A stretch of 64,000 bases of DNA, taken from assembly GCA_050084985.1 (NCBI GenBank), contig JBITNC010000001.1, positions 121,148,001-121,212,000 of the forward strand, given 5' to 3'. Position 1 is the first letter of the stretch. The number at the start of each line of letters is the position of its first letter. The translations under genes and the position numbers were made by a program. The notes below the pieces were generated by a model that had not been told where the DNA came from, did no database searches, and saw nothing but the letters and a program-made list of their open reading frames with translations. Source of the stretch: Nageia nagi (Eukaryota > Pinophyta). Shown in pieces: positions 35,501 through 50,500 of the stretch.

Positions 35501-38500
35501 CTTTCCCCTCCTCAAAAATGACATCCTTTGACACAATTATGTTTTTGGTTTTGGAATTGTAAAGCCTAGATGCTTTACTCTCTTCACTATAGCCAATGAA
35601 CACACATAGTTCACTCTTTGCATTCAATTTTTTTCTATTTTCTTTTGGCACACAAGCATATGCCAAGCAACCAAAAACTCTAAAATGACAGACACTTGGT
35701 TTCTTGTCATACCAAGCTTCAAAAAGGGTTTTTTCTTCTAGCTGGATCATCTATTCAAAACATAATTGGATGTTCTTATTGCTTCAGCCCAATACATGTT
35801 ATGCAACTTTTTGGTTTACAACAAACATCTTGACATCTCCATGAGATTTCTTTTTTTTTCTCTCAGTCACTCCATTTTGTTGAGGAGTATAGGATGTAGT
35901 AAACTGCCTCTTGTAAATTCATTAGAGACATACTCTCTCCTCTTATCACTTCTTACACATTTTATGGAGTTCTCACTCTCATTTTCAACAAGCTCTTTGA
36001 ATTCCTTAAAACACCCAAATGCCTCATCTTTATGTTTGAGAAAATAAACCCAACACACTCTACTAAAATGTGACATCCTCCTTGTACTTCTGATGGGACC
36101 TATTGGGTCATCTTGTATTATATTCCTTTCATGTATTTGCATTCACTATGTTGTAACTCAGGATAGGAGTTTAATGGGTCATGTGGACCCCACTGTGAGC
36201 CCCAAGTGGGACGTCTCTCTCCTGAGTAGTAGAATAGACATATTTGGTATTGGAGATCCCGGATTGTGGGAATACCAAGGTGCATTGGTGTCCGAGAGTG
36301 ATGGACGGCCATCGGCATGCTTGCACCATCTTGGGGAGGACCCCACACCCCCACGTTGGCTTATAAGGCTTCTAGGAACCCCACATTGACACTTAAAGTG
36401 TCAGGGACCCCACGTTGGTATTATTGGGCAATTATAACAGCATGTTAAGTTATTGGCCCCCCCCAAATGCCCAACATTGGATTAGAAGGGCATGGGATGA
36501 CTCCTAGGTGGGTTCCGTCCACAAGAGGTTATAAATACACATTGGATCTTCACATTTGGATATACTTTAACATTACATTTACCTTACTTCAGTCCATTAG
36601 ATATACAGGCTTAGTAGTGCTGAGCATCTTTCCTAGACAGAGCATCTAGAGGGCGATTAGGCTTTGGGATCTTGATCGTCTATGGCTTAGGTGGAGCACC
36701 TAGCCCATCCGGTGGTATTCTGAGGGTTCATCTCTACTTTCAGTTGTTTACCAGAGCTTGAGAATGACTCCTTTGGTGGAGGGGATTTGAGTTTCTGAGG
36801 AGGTTGGCCTAACCCACGATTCGGTAGTTCAGTCCAGTTGTGAAGATATTTGTATTGTGCCCTAGTTGGCTCCTAGGAGGCCAACGACTGCCCCTTAGGG
36901 CTTGGTATTGTATTCACTATCATTGAATATCATTCGCATAGCCAAGAGGCACTTGGATCTCATGTATGTGTTGTAATGCTTCATCTTGTGCATTCGTTGG
37001 ATCTATATGGTTGTGTATGCTTGTATTTACCATGCGATTGCATTATGATGTGTTGCTGATCGGATTATGCATGTAAAGGCTAGATGTTAGGTATTAGACA
37101 TTGTATTCATTGGTATATGCTTGTATGTGCTTAACATTGGCATTTTGGGTATTTGAATGTTGAATGTGAATGCCCTAACCCTAACATTGCATGCTTGAGG
37201 TGTTGATTGTATGTGTTTGATGCCCTAAACCTGACGTTAGGGCTTGATGATCCTGTATTGCTAGTTTGTGGCCGAATTTGATTTTTGGATCATCACATAA
37301 AATTATCAATAAAAGTGAGGAAATAATAATTCATACCAAAACTTTTTGATTGCATTGGTCCACATAAATTAGTATGAACCAATTGTAGTTGGAATGAGGC
37401 CCTCCATGCTTTCCCATGATCAAATTTCTATCTTGTTTGCTTGCCCAAAACACAAGCTTCACAAACAGATTTGGGGTCTTCAACTAGAGGCAAACCATGA
37501 ACAAGATCATGTGATAGCTTCAAGCTATTGAAATTCAATTGGCTAAATCTTAAGATGCCACAACCAAGACATGTGATTCACAGCCACATTTGCAAGAAGA
37601 TTGCCCCCTTTGTCTCCAAGCTTCAATGGAAATAGCCTATTGGCTATCATATGCATAGTAGTAACATGCTTGTTCCCATTATTCTTGTGAAAAATTTCAC
37701 ATTTTCTATCCTAAAAAATTATCTTGTAGTTGTTCTCCATAATTTGCTCAACACTAAGCAAGCTATGAACCATATCCGGTGTGTGATAAACATCTGTCAT
37801 CTTCTTCATTCCTTGCTTGGTAGGCACTTCAACAATGCCTTTACAAACCACCTCTATGGCATTATTATTGTCAAGCTTAATGCTTGACTTGTAGGAATGA
37901 TTTATAGAGGAGAGAAGCTCCCCCTTTCCAGTCATATGGTTGGAGCAATCAGTGTCTAGCAATCAAGCCTTTTCACCTTTTGTTTCAGCTACGTTGGCTG
38001 TCTCCTTTATGGAAAGAAAGAGAGTTTCACCATACTCTTATTCCTTTCCATAATTTGCGGCTCTTCCCTCACCAGTTGTAACTTGTTTGGCTCTACACTC
38101 CCTCTCAAAGTGCCCATATTTGTTGCAGTAGTAACATTGTGCATTCCTCTTATCAACGCTACCTCTACCTCTTCCTCTTGAGTTTGAAGAACCTTCTCTT
38201 CCTTTTCCTCTACCTCTACCTCTTTGTTGGCTTCTTCCTCTTCCTCTTCCTTTTCCATTTGATCTTGATTCTCCTTCTTTTGCAGCAAAGACTTTCTCTC
38301 CTACATTACTGGAATGGATTCGTTCATCATCTAGTATCTCTTCATGAGACATAAGAGAGCTAATGATAGAATCAATCTCCATTTTAGAGAGATCCTTAGT
38401 CTCCTTTAACATCACAACAATGCGATTCCACTTTTTGGTGAGTGATCTCAAATTTTTTTTAATTACTAGTGGCTTTTCCATGTCTTCACCAAGAGTTGCC

Positions 38501-41500
38501 ATTTTTTTGACAATATCCTTCACTCTCACACAATAATCAACTTCCTTCTCAGTCTCTTTCATCTTGAGAGTTTTAAATTATGTTCTTAGAGTCTGCAACT
38601 TCATCTCTTTTACTTGGTCACTCCTTTGGAAGCCTTCCTTCAACATTGTTGTGATGTTCCTTTTATTTTTATTTCTTTATTTCTAGCAAACCCTCAATAT
38701 AAAAATGCATAAATAAATTGCAGCAATAAAATAACTCAGAAATTGCTCATAAAATAACACTAGTATGAGGAGAAATCAGCCAGTATCATATATTAAATAT
38801 TTCCAAACCAATACAAAGTTGGAATGGACAAATGGAATCCTCACGAAACTAAAAATGCAGATACAAACTTTCCAAACTGAGTGAATCCCTCCACAAAAAA
38901 AATGCCACGAACCACTCACAGATGCCTCTTTTTGTATTTTTGATATTTTAGGGCAATAACACCTTCAATGATAGTCCCCAACCATGCACCTCCAATGCAC
39001 TATGGGAATGAGCAAGACCTGCAATCTCAACTCATGGAAACTCTAGGGTTTCAATATTCAATTCTCATATCACATAACATGCTCCAAATGAGATGCTCAC
39101 TTCCTTTTATAGAATGAGGTTCTAATTTGGAGTTGACATCTCCTAACCCTAAAATCACTTAAAGTACCTTATTACAAAAAATAAAAATATAAAACATAAA
39201 TAAACACAACTTAAGTTATGTCTCCTAGTCACATGAACCCCTTTTCCACTTTTATAATTAAGTGTAGGAGACATTTACAAAATATTTATTTTTGGAACAT
39301 TACAATTGTCCAAGCATCTTTGGCTATCTTGCAACCAACAATCTTGGAAAAAATGCTCCTATGAAGAGCTGCTTGGAGGTGAGACAAGGCAAGTTCTTGC
39401 TCCTACATTCCTTCCTGGTCTTCTCATTTGTTTAGTACTCCAATCCACAGGTTCTAAGTAGTCATCATCTGCTACGTCCCACAAATCTTTGCCAATGAGC
39501 AAAGTTTGCATTTTAATGCTCCAATATTCATAGTCACTTCCATCAAAGTCTGGAATATGAATGGATGAATTTGTGTTGCTGGCCATGATATTTGCAAACA
39601 AGAAACCAAAGACTCTACAAGCAACCTTTGCAATTGCCAGAAGCCATAAGCTTTCTAAAACCCAGCTCAGACCCAACAAAGCTCTGATACTAAATGATGA
39701 ATCCAAGAGGATTCAAATAAACAAATAATACTCTGAACAATGGAGTAATATTTTAAAACAATGGAGTAACTGAATAAGAATAATATTCTATTAATGAAAA
39801 ACGAAATTACATAAGATGAAGTTCAAGAATGAAGCTTCATACACTCTTCAATGGTGAGAGTTGCAAAACTGAAAAAAACAATACCATACATTTGTGAAAT
39901 CAAACTAGCTAATGTTACAAAGCATTCTAATCCCTAGTAACTGAAACCAACAACAAGCTACACTTGCAAGTACATTAGGGTGAGCTGAGAAACTAAAAGA
40001 AACACACAAAAACAAGTAAAAACGCCTTCAAGATTTGGAGTTACGAAGGCACTTTTCATTTGAGCCTAACTGGTGGGTTTTAGGCCAATTGGTCAGGTTG
40101 GATTGGTTGGATGGGAACTGGTTGGCAGATTTGGGGGCCGATCGGGTAGTTTCCTGTTGGAACTAGCCAATCTGCAAGCTAACGGTTGGGACTTGAAATG
40201 TGGAAGCTTAAAAAAGGAACTCGTTGCAAGTGCCAATTCTCCAATAATAGGATCACCAAAAATGGGGGCTACCTTCACAGACATAGGAAATGAAAAATAC
40301 AGAAAGTACATAGATACCTCATAAAAGTATCAATGGTGATAAAGAGGAGACAAATGTTTGTTATTCCCACTACATGAGAACATATACTTCCTATTTCAGC
40401 AATTTTCTGGATGAATTTCAAATTTGATTGCTCAGGCTTCCATGCATTGATTTATGATGTCTATGGTAACAAAATCATAGAGTAGACTGCATACTTGTTA
40501 GCGTATGCCCAATAGTTTTAAATAAATAATAAACTAGAGCCAATTGGTAAAGAAAATCATCTAGATTATTATTATGAATACAAGTAAAATTATTCCATAA
40601 AGCATTAATATCTTGATGTTTATACATATGAAGAACTTGGGTGGGGAAAAAAGAATGGACAAAAAACAAGTATGGTGAGTAAGCGAAATTTGGAGGAAGG
40701 GGCTTCCCCCCCCCCAACGGCCCAGTGTTCAAAGTTTTTTGAACCTGGAATGGTCGGCAATGTTCTTGCACCGTACCATGGTGGTCTCAGTTCTGGTGTT
40801 GTAGCCGGACGGGTAACATATTCAATTATGGATAATAGGGACTTGGTACATATTTCTCTAAAACTCTTAAGTTTTCGAAGGAAGGATGCGAAGTGTCAAA
40901 CCAACAAAGATAGCTCTTATGGGTCAATTCTCAACACCACAAATGAAAAATCAAGCTTGATCTATGCCTTAACCACTTTGTATATAGCTTACAAAAAAGT
41001 TATGCAAGAATACATCAATTTGCTCCTCTTTTACAAAAATTTCACTTTTTTTCACAAAATGAGCTCACTCAAATGAGGCCCTAGGCCTCTTATTTATAGA
41101 GATTTTGGGAATTTTTGTAAAAAAACCTAAAATACTAATGAAATGCTAATTTGAATGCTAAATTGAGATTACAATGTCATTTAATGGGATAAAACACTCA
41201 TCCCACTAAATATGCATGGAATAAACTATTTACAGAAATCGACACCCTCTCGAACGAATGTTGAGGCATTTTGCATCAATTTGGCAAAATTTGGAGCTTC
41301 AAATCACCATTCTGGATCTGCTCGTCATTCTTTTGAGCTCCTTTCTTTCAATCTGGATTTGCCCTTGATGTGATCATTTTGACAAATTTTTAGGCAATTT
41401 TGAGAAGATTTTCTGAAAAAGTGGATTTTGTTGGTTTATTTTTCAAAAGATAAAGGGGGGTGTTGATTTTGGAAAAATTTTAAAATGTGGTTTTGACCTC

Positions 41501-44500
41501 ATGGATGGGTGAAGGATACAATTATAAAGCATTGGGAAACTTTTGAGATGATTTGGGGTTTATGGTTGTTGGATTTGCTCATTTTTCTCTTGAGGGGGCA
41601 TTTTGGAGGCTCTATAAGGTTTTTGCACATTTGAAGTTTTCTATATTTTCTCTTTTCAAGCGAAAAAAGTAGAAAACATGCACCTAGGTGGGAGAGGTAG
41701 CAATTTTGATTATTTTGGATTATCCTTTAGCCAAGATGGTTCAAATCACATTGTGCTCATGCTCATGATTTCAAATTTGAATTTTGAAAAATGCCATTTT
41801 GCATGCTAGATAAGGTTTTGGGTTTTGGGTGCTTTTTGCATGCTAGACAACGGAAAAGATAGAAAACATGCTCTCCTTTTTCAAAAATTCCAACAGCCAA
41901 AGTGTTTGGATCTTCATTCTACACGTGATCTCCATTTTTTACTTTTTCTTCATTTTTTTTTCTTTTCTTGGAGAAGTGAAGCGTTTTAGTCTTAAGATCT
42001 TGGATCTTGAGAATTCTTTTGTGATTTTCTTCACTTTTATAGATCCAAACCATTTTTCTACACCATGGAAATGGGTAATCAAATCCATTATCCAAATTGA
42101 TTTCTAAAATTTTGGATCTTGACTTAAAAAAACTCAATTTTTTTCTCATTTGGAATTTTCTATTTTTGGAGAAGTGAAGGTTTTTAGCCTTCAAATCTTG
42201 GATCTTGAGAATTATTTTGTGTTTTTCTTCACTTTTTTAGATCCAAACCATTTTTCTACACAATGGAAATGGGTACTTGAATACATTATCAAAATTGATT
42301 TCTAAAATTTTGGATCTTGACATAGAAAAACTCAATTTTTTTTTCATTTGGAGTTTTCTATTTTCCCCAATTTGGAGGACAAATCCATGATTTTAGGGAG
42401 TTTTTCTTATTCAAATTGCACATTTCAAAGACCAAAATGGTGTAGAATCACACCATCTACCTCATAAACCTCAAAAATTTCGAATTTAAGCCAATTTAGA
42501 AGCTCCAAATTCTAGGTGCAGCTTTTCCAAGTTTTCTCAAGCTTGAGAAAAATGAGAAAAGGGGGAAAATGTGTGCCTACCTCCCTCTATCAAGATTTTG
42601 TCATTTTTCTCAAAATTTTCAAGCTCTATGCTCGTATCTTTGCCTTATCTTGATGCTCAGGTCTTCAAATTGCAAAAATAAATTTTGAGAAATTTTGGTG
42701 CATTCTCATTGGCTGCTCTCAATTCCTCTGTTTTATTTTTTCTCTTTTGAGGAAGATATATTTATCCATTTTGCAAATTTTAAAGACCAAAATGGTGTAG
42801 AATTGCATCATCTATGCTCATGCTAAAAATTTTCAAATTTGATTCAATTTGGGGGCTCCTTTTCGTAGGCCCTGATTTTCTAGTTTTTCTATTGCTTGAG
42901 AAAATTTAATAAACTTAGAAAACATGTGCCTAGCCTCCCCTTGCATATTTTTGCTCATTTTTTGGTCAATTTTGACATGCACTATCCTTAAAATAATGGA
43001 AATGGGTACTAAATCCAATCTTGAAACCATTTTTTAGCATGGGGTATTTTGCATGCTAGATAAGCTTTATAGCCTTTGATGACACCAAAGGCATGCAAAC
43101 CTGGGCCTAGCTCTCCAAGGAGCAAACTTGACCAAATCCTGAAAATTCCAAGCCTAAAGTTGTTTGAAATGGGGTCCTCTTCTAGCCTGTGTCTTCTGAT
43201 TCCAACTTTGGCAAACTCTGAAAAAGGACTCCATCTCCACTTATCCCATTTGAGACCTGAAAATCCTGTTTACTTGTGAACTCTCTGGATTCTAGCTCCT
43301 TGGCTGCAAAATTGGTGACTAGATGCTTTGATACTCTTCAGGGTCTTCATTGAATAATCTTTGTGAATTGCTCCTTGATATCATGTTTGCACTCTTCAAA
43401 ATCAATTATCCGTCGCCAAAAGCTAATCTCAAGGCAATACATCTCATTGCCTTTGCAAGAATAGGGTCCCCAAAATCTTGTATTTTGGGATTTGTTGTAT
43501 GAGCACAACAGAAAGGTTATCCAACCCCTAGTTCATCGGTGGGCTTGTCATTGGTTTTATCCCCTTGTCTGCCATTATCCCCATTCTTATACTTTTCTTT
43601 TGTTATTTTTACTTTCTTTACCATCAAAAGTCTATACTTTCAATTGGTGTAAAACAACTCCAGTGCCCACAACAAACGTGGTTAATCGTTGTTATCTATA
43701 TTCTTCCACCGAATATTCCAAGTATAGCTACTGTGATAGTTGCATAAGACCTTTCATGATGCTAGAAACCTTGTAGTAACCAGTCCTTTCAAGTAGGGGT
43801 TTGTAATGCTAATCAATGGAACAATGTTTTAACTGAATTGTCTTGACCTTTGCATGATGTCGAATCAAATGATACTTTGTGTTGATGTGCTTTGTTTGAT
43901 CATGAAGTTTAGGATTCTTGGCCAATTGTATTGCAGAAGTGTTATCAATTAAAAGTGGAGTTGGTTACACTTGTTTCTCATGCAAATCTTACAATATCTT
44001 CCTGAGCCACAAAATCTCCCTTATTACCTTTGCAACGGCCACATACTCTACCTTTGTAGTGGTATCTGCCGAAACATATTGCTTTTTTGACCTCCAAGAG
44101 ATAGTTGTCTATCCGAGACTCATGAGACATCATGAAGTAAAATTCCTTTCTCTTTGTCTCCATCAAATTTTGAATTTGAATATCCAATCAATTTAAAGTA
44201 TCTCACCTTAGAATATTTGAGCCCAAAATCTTGAGTTCCCTTCAAATATCCAAGGACTCTTTGCTACATTCCAATATCCTTCACACGGGTTTTCCATAAA
44301 TTGAGAAAGGATTCCAACCGCAAATGAAAATATTTGGTCTTGTTGTGGGTAGATAAATACACAATCACAGACCAAATGCAAATATACAATCACTTTAAGA
44401 TATAATAGGAACAGGACTGAATTTTTTGTCTTTCATACTTGCTTTTTGTTGAATATAGATGGCAATCACACCCAACACTACACAACAATAGAACACTACA

Positions 44501-47500
44501 ACTCGTATAAGCAAAGGCACAATCAAAGTATGCTAAACAAATCTCTCATTAAACTTGAGAACACACAAATATTGCTTACACAAGTAGACACATCACGGCA
44601 GGACCTTGGCTATATGCAGACAACTTCAAATCTGGTTGTATAAGGATATTGTGTCTTCAGATTCTGTATTCTGCTCTCCTCTAACATTGGTCCAAGCCCT
44701 GACTCACATTCCCTTTATTTCTGAGTGCAAATGGGTGTCCAAAACACTGAATCTTCAAACATGCAAGCACAAATACAGACCTTGAATAGATCTATCCTCA
44801 AATGGGTAAATAGTCTTCAGATCTCTCCTCCAACCTCCATTAGATCATATCTAATGGGAACTGTTCTAAAAAATCCTTAGCAAAATACTAAGGCCCAAGA
44901 GCATGCAAGCTCTCCAAGTTCTCTACCAAAATCAGCCCTCACCAAATGACCAGCTCTTCCTCTTATATAGCCTTGGAAGTCTTAATTTAAACCTCTTTGC
45001 CTTATAACAGTTACAAATCCTCTCCTATGGTAGTTACAAAAACATTAAATATTACCTTGAAATTTGACCTCATAACAGTTACTTTTGCCAAAATGGCAGT
45101 TACAAATAGTAGAGACATTTAATACCTTTTTTCTTGTCCCAAAACTATTCTAAATACATAACCAACTCCCTAAACACTTATACTAACAATAAAACTTCTC
45201 AAAACATACTAACCCACCCCTTCGAAGCCCAGAAACACAACAAAACATAAATTAAAATATTATGGGACATTACAGAGACTTCCTACAAGTTGTCTATATT
45301 TTGTAGCATCCTCAAATTGGTTCCCTTCAATTGATTTCAATTTTAATTTTTTTTTTCCATTGGAGTAGAGAGAGGATTGCAACCTGCCATGCCAAATTTA
45401 TTCAAAAACTCTCCAATGTACTTTTTTTGGGAAATAAAAATATACCTTGGTGTTTGAGTCACTTCAACACCCAAGTAGTAGTGAAGATGACCCATATCTG
45501 TCATTTCAAAGCCTTTCTTCAACTCTTGTTTCATGGATGCAATGTACCCTTTATTATTCCTTGTTATAAAAAGATCATCTACATACACCACAAGATACAT
45601 AACAATTTTGTCATTTCTCTTGACAAATAAAGTTGCATCATCAATATTAAAGTGCTCAAAATTGATCTTCAAAAGATGCTCAATAAGCTTTTCATACCAT
45701 GCACAAGGAGCTTGATGAGCTAGCATACCTTATGTTCTTGACCCTTCACTACAAATCCTTTTGGTTGTTTCATGTACACATTCTCTTTCAAATCACCATT
45801 CAGGAATGCGATCTTCATGTCTATTTGATGAACTTTCCAAAAATACTAAGCTGACATTGCCAACAAAGTGAAATAATCAATGTAGCACACTTAGCTTAGG
45901 AGTAAAAGTTTCATTATAGTCAATAGCTTCTTTATGTGCAAAACCCTCAGCTACAAGCCTTGCTTTATGTTTGTCAAGTGAGCTATCTAGTTTGTACTTG
46001 TTTTTGTAGATCCACTTGCAACGTATAGGTTTGGTTCCATATGGTGGATCCACCAACTTCCACGTCCCATTCTTGATAAGGGTATCATATTCCTTCTTCA
46101 TGGCTTCTTTCCATACATAATGAAAAAATGTTTTTTTAAAGGAAGTTGGCTTAAAATCAACATAAATATTCAATTCACAATCAAATTAACAATCCATATC
46201 ATCAACATCACTTGAATTTTCTACTGCTCCACCTTCTTGTCTAGCTTGAAAGGAACTCTTAGTTCTTATCTTCTCAACTTTATCAAGATGAACGCTCTCA
46301 AGTTATTTTGTGGCCCATTTTGGAATCTTTGGTGATGGATCAGGTTGTTCAAATGGTTGAGGAAGCACTACATTCACATCAAGACTCAACCTACCAATCT
46401 CTTTGATCACATCATCCAGCGGAACTTCTATATTTGATGAATTGGAAAGATCTTGTTGTGGAGGGGGGTGCTTGTTTTGTAGGAATTGATTCTTCAAGAA
46501 CTATAACAAGTGGTGTAGATTCCAAATGTTGATCCAATATAGAGATTCCCCTGTCAAGATTTGGAATCTCATAATCAACCTCAATGTAATGCTTTTCATA
46601 GGCAAACTTGTTAAGGGGATCAAGTTGTTGCTCAAGAGTCATGTCACTCTTCGAGCATTCAAGAAAAATCACATCCCTTGTAAAGAGGAATTTCTTGTTA
46701 ACCTTATCATAAAGCTTATAATTTTATAACCCTTGGTAGTATTAAAGCACCCTAAGAAAATGCATTTGTGACTCATAGCTTTAAGTATGCTTATTTGTTC
46801 CATAAGTATTAAAGCATAACAAGTGGAACCAAAAACCTTGAAATGCTTAACCGAATGAAGGTGGCCATACCACATTTCATAAGGAGTCTTATTATCAAGA
46901 GCATGAGAAGGACATCTATTTCTCAAATAGACTGCACACCGAATTGCATCACATCAAAACATCAACTTCACATTCTTAAAAAACAACACTGCATGAGCCA
47001 TATTCAAAAGAGTCCTATTCAGCCTTTTTGTTACACCATTTTGCTATGGGTTATATGGAACAATAGTTTGATGTTCGATCCCATCCCATGTTGGCTAAGA
47101 TATGTTTGATACCAATGTGAATTTGTCCATTAACTCCAAGAAAAAGCATTGTATTAGATTAAAGATGAGAATAAATGTGACGTCCCATTTGGACCATTGA
47201 CAAAATGTGTCATGGTCACTTTGTAATCTAGTGTTTGTTTATGGTCTTGTTGTACATGTGTAACTTAAGCAGGAGCTTATGGTCTGTGGACCCCATTGTG
47301 AGCCCAGTAATAGGACATCTTCCCTTGAGTAGTGTTGTATTAGTTTGTAATGGGTTATCCCGGATTGTGGGAATCCCTAGATAAGCATGAGTCCTGTACA
47401 GTCCAGAGTGAGCAAAAGGATACACCAACGTTGGGAGGGCCCCACTTACCCCACTTTGGCTTATGAGGTCACCTGGACCCCCACCTCAACTTGAGGAGGT

Positions 47501-50500
47501 CCATTAGACCCCACATCAACTTGAGGAGACCCATTAGACCCCATGCCATCCTTGAGGGCCTTTATGATCCCCACATTGGCACACTGGGCCCATGGGACCC
47601 CCACGTTAGCATATGGGCCAATATGACCCCCACGTTGGCATGGTTGATCTGTTGACCCCAACGTTGGAATAGACTTGGCTTGGGATGATAACGAGGTATG
47701 ATGGATAGACACTGAGGCTATATATTGAGGATGGAGCTCCATGAGGAGGTTAGCTATTGATTATACTTCTATACGGAACCCGATCAGGCATACAAGTCTT
47801 GGCGATGCTGAGCATTATTCCTAGATGGTGTCTAGAGGAGTGATAGGGTTGGGAGCTGGCATTCTATGACTTAGGTGGGTTACCTAGTCCATTCGATAGT
47901 ATTCCAAGGGTGAGCTTCTACCTTTAGTGGTCACTAGGGTTCGAGGAGGCTCCTTCGCAGGAGAGGATTCAGAGTCTAAGGGAGTTAGTCTTTACTATGG
48001 TGTTCGGCTTGTACAAGGGTTTGAAACCCTAGATATGGATGTTGAGATTCTCATTGTACTTCATTGTTATTCCATGATATAATACAACTTGTGTCTCTCT
48101 CATCATTTTGTTATTCCCTTTGTATGCATGCGTTGTGATATACTGGTGTTGGAAGCTTGTTCTGGCTCAATATTGTGTTGTGGCCCTATCGTGGGTATTT
48201 TGTGTTGTCCATTGTTGTTGTGTTGCATTCGTGTGGTTAGCTTAGTGCTGGAGAAGCCCTAGGGGTTGATGTTAGCTTTGTGGGATCATTGTTTGGTGTG
48301 GTGTGTAGTGAGGAAGAACTAGGAGGCCCACGTTGGTGCATTGAGGTGTTTGTATGCTCTAGAGGCCAATCGTTGGGTGCTTGAGGGTAATAGAAGCCCT
48401 AGCTTGGTTTGTTTTTGCTGAGGGTGATTTTAGATCGTCACAAGTGGTATCAAAGCCAAGATCTTGCAGCCTAAGGGGATGGAGGGCCGATCTACCATCA
48501 CAATGAAGAAGTCAGATTATGGTTCGAAGGTATTCTATCACTTGCTCCAAAGATTTGAGGAGGAAAAGATCCCAATGGAGGAAAGGAGGAAGCTCATTTG
48601 GTACTTGAGCGAAAGGCATGTAGAAAGGATGAGAAAGAAGAAGGGGAGGCCGTGCCTACCTAGACCAGATCCGGTGCACAAGGCACCGCCACGAGCTGAG
48701 ATCTTGCTCCAGATCTATTGTGGCATGACTGAGGAGTTCCAAAGAGATGTCACCTTTCATGTGTACCAAGACTTGCTGGGGTACAGGGTGAATGCATGGG
48801 ACAGGAACATCATTGGGGAGATCGGGACTAGCCTGACCCCAGCGTCCGATCCAGAGCAAGGTTTCAAGGAGGACGCAGCCCTGGATCTGAAGAAGAAAGC
48901 CAAACGAGAAATAGCACCCCGATCCATTGCCATGAGCCACAAACCGGAAGCAATTACGGAAGTGATCTCGGTGAAGAATGTGGATGCTACAATTCGGAAG
49001 GGAGCTATTAAGGGGGTATGCGTCTTCACATTGGCCAAGGGAGGCCCCATGTTGGACACTGGGGAGGCCAAGAAGCATCCGTTCGAGATCCAAGGCATCC
49101 TGGATTAATATTCGGACGTGTTTGAGGATAATGCCCTGGTTTAGAAAAAGAAGACAGAAGGAGAAGCCACGTTGTAACCTGAGGAGCCAGGAGGGGTTGC
49201 GTTTGTCATGGAAGAGTCCCCACACCCCACATTGCATTCCGAAGATCTTGGAGGGGGGACGTCAAGGATGGAAGAGCTCCTATGTCCTATGTTGCAATTT
49301 GAGGAGCATGGAGTATGCACAATTGGGTTGGAGGAGCCATCATGGTCTATGTTGGGCATGAGGAGGCCTAGGCATCCCACGTTGGAGGAAGAAGTGGCTG
49401 ATCACCCTACCTTGGGTCCGAGAGACCTTAGGGAGCCCACATTGAGCCTTTGGAGGCTTGGGCACCCCATGTCAGGATTGGAGGAGGTGAAGATTGCCGC
49501 GTTGAACCTTAGTAGGCTTATGGGATCCACGTTGGATGAGGAAGGAGTGGAAGATGTTGTGGAGAGTCCTTGGGCTCTTGGATACCCAATGCTTGGGACG
49601 GGGTTGATAAAACCTCTCACATGGAGCTTTGGGAGACTTGGACACCTCACGTTGGACCTTGAGAAGGTGAGGCAAGTCCTGTTGAGCTATGAGGGGGTAG
49701 GTCACCCCACGTTGAGCCTCGGAGGGAGATTCATGAATCTAGACTCTTGGAGAGATCGGACACCATGGATCCATAAGGATCTTAGCTTGGAGAATGAGCT
49801 TCTTGCTTTGGGAAGGTATGACTTGTTCTTCAATACAGCTTTGTTGATCACTAATCTTGTTCTTGGCATAAACAATTGCATACAGAAAAGAAGAGAGACT
49901 GTTGATAGCTACATCACTTGCACAACCATTGGAGGATTTCCTCTTACAGTTTCAGTCCACCAAGGAAATACTTGCAGCCATGAGTATGGAACATTCTGTT
50001 CCAAATGATCACTTGAGGTGTTGGAGGTATGCATGGTCTGTCCATTCAGCCTTGCTAGTTTCATATCTCACTTTGGAAGACAAAGGCTTTGGCAATGTCA
50101 CAATGAGAGTGATCATAGTATCATTGTTGGGAGGGCTATTGTTGCAGTGTTTTTGGTCACAATTGACATGATGATGCGGTCTGCATATGATGGTATGTTG
50201 ACTGATAAAGTCAAGGTTGCATTTGATGTTGCTGTCCACTCATTATGGGCTGCATTGGATGATGTTATGGTTGTTGCAAGAGGAGGAGCAAACATTAATG
50301 TTGTCATACATGGGACTGATTCGTTTGATGAATTTGAAGCTACTGTTCACATAGAGAAGGCTGCATTTGTTGACACTATTGGGGCTGCACTTGGAAGTGT
50401 ATTGGTTGCCAAGGTGAAGGAGGTTGTTGATGTATCATCTTGTGACAGTTTGAGGGCTACCAATCACTTACTATGGGCTGCATATGTTAGGGTCTTGGCT

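Larger units (their letters stand above)
33652..40246 (-). mobile_element. Ty1/copia element B with two LTRs and two nested solo LTRs
   Basis: LTRs at 33652-34178 and 39695-40246 share TGATGAATCCAAGAGG at one end and CCAATTCTCCAA at the other. The flanks read ATAGT (33647-33651) and ATAGG (40247-40251), a TSD with one mismatch. Minus-strand order: PBS, gag, protease, integrase, RT, RNase H, polypurine tract. Solo LTRs sit in gag (38650-39304) and integrase (36069-37297). The element is antisense to TerC and defective: the catalytic part of RT is deleted. Confidence 0.92.
43830..47130 (-). mobile_element. Ty1/copia remnant C (same lineage as A)
   Basis: Minus-strand order is integrase end (46669-47110), RT N-terminus (45877-46173), RT core (45281-45726), an LTR-like insertion (about 44373-45274), and the RT end with RNase H (43830-44372). 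There is no LTR of its own and no gag or protease. Amino-acid motifs match copia A closely ([26 protein letters not shown]). The 5' side fades at about 47.11-47.13 kb, just before the element at 47176. Confidence 0.8.

Noticed and set aside
37711-37887. Plus-strand frame near copia B protease
   Set aside because: Antisense shadow of the DTDCSNHM protease segment.
48656-49237. 193-codon minus-strand frame
   Set aside because: Antisense of the 214-codon ORF next to a PBS; the + strand reading fits the element orientation.
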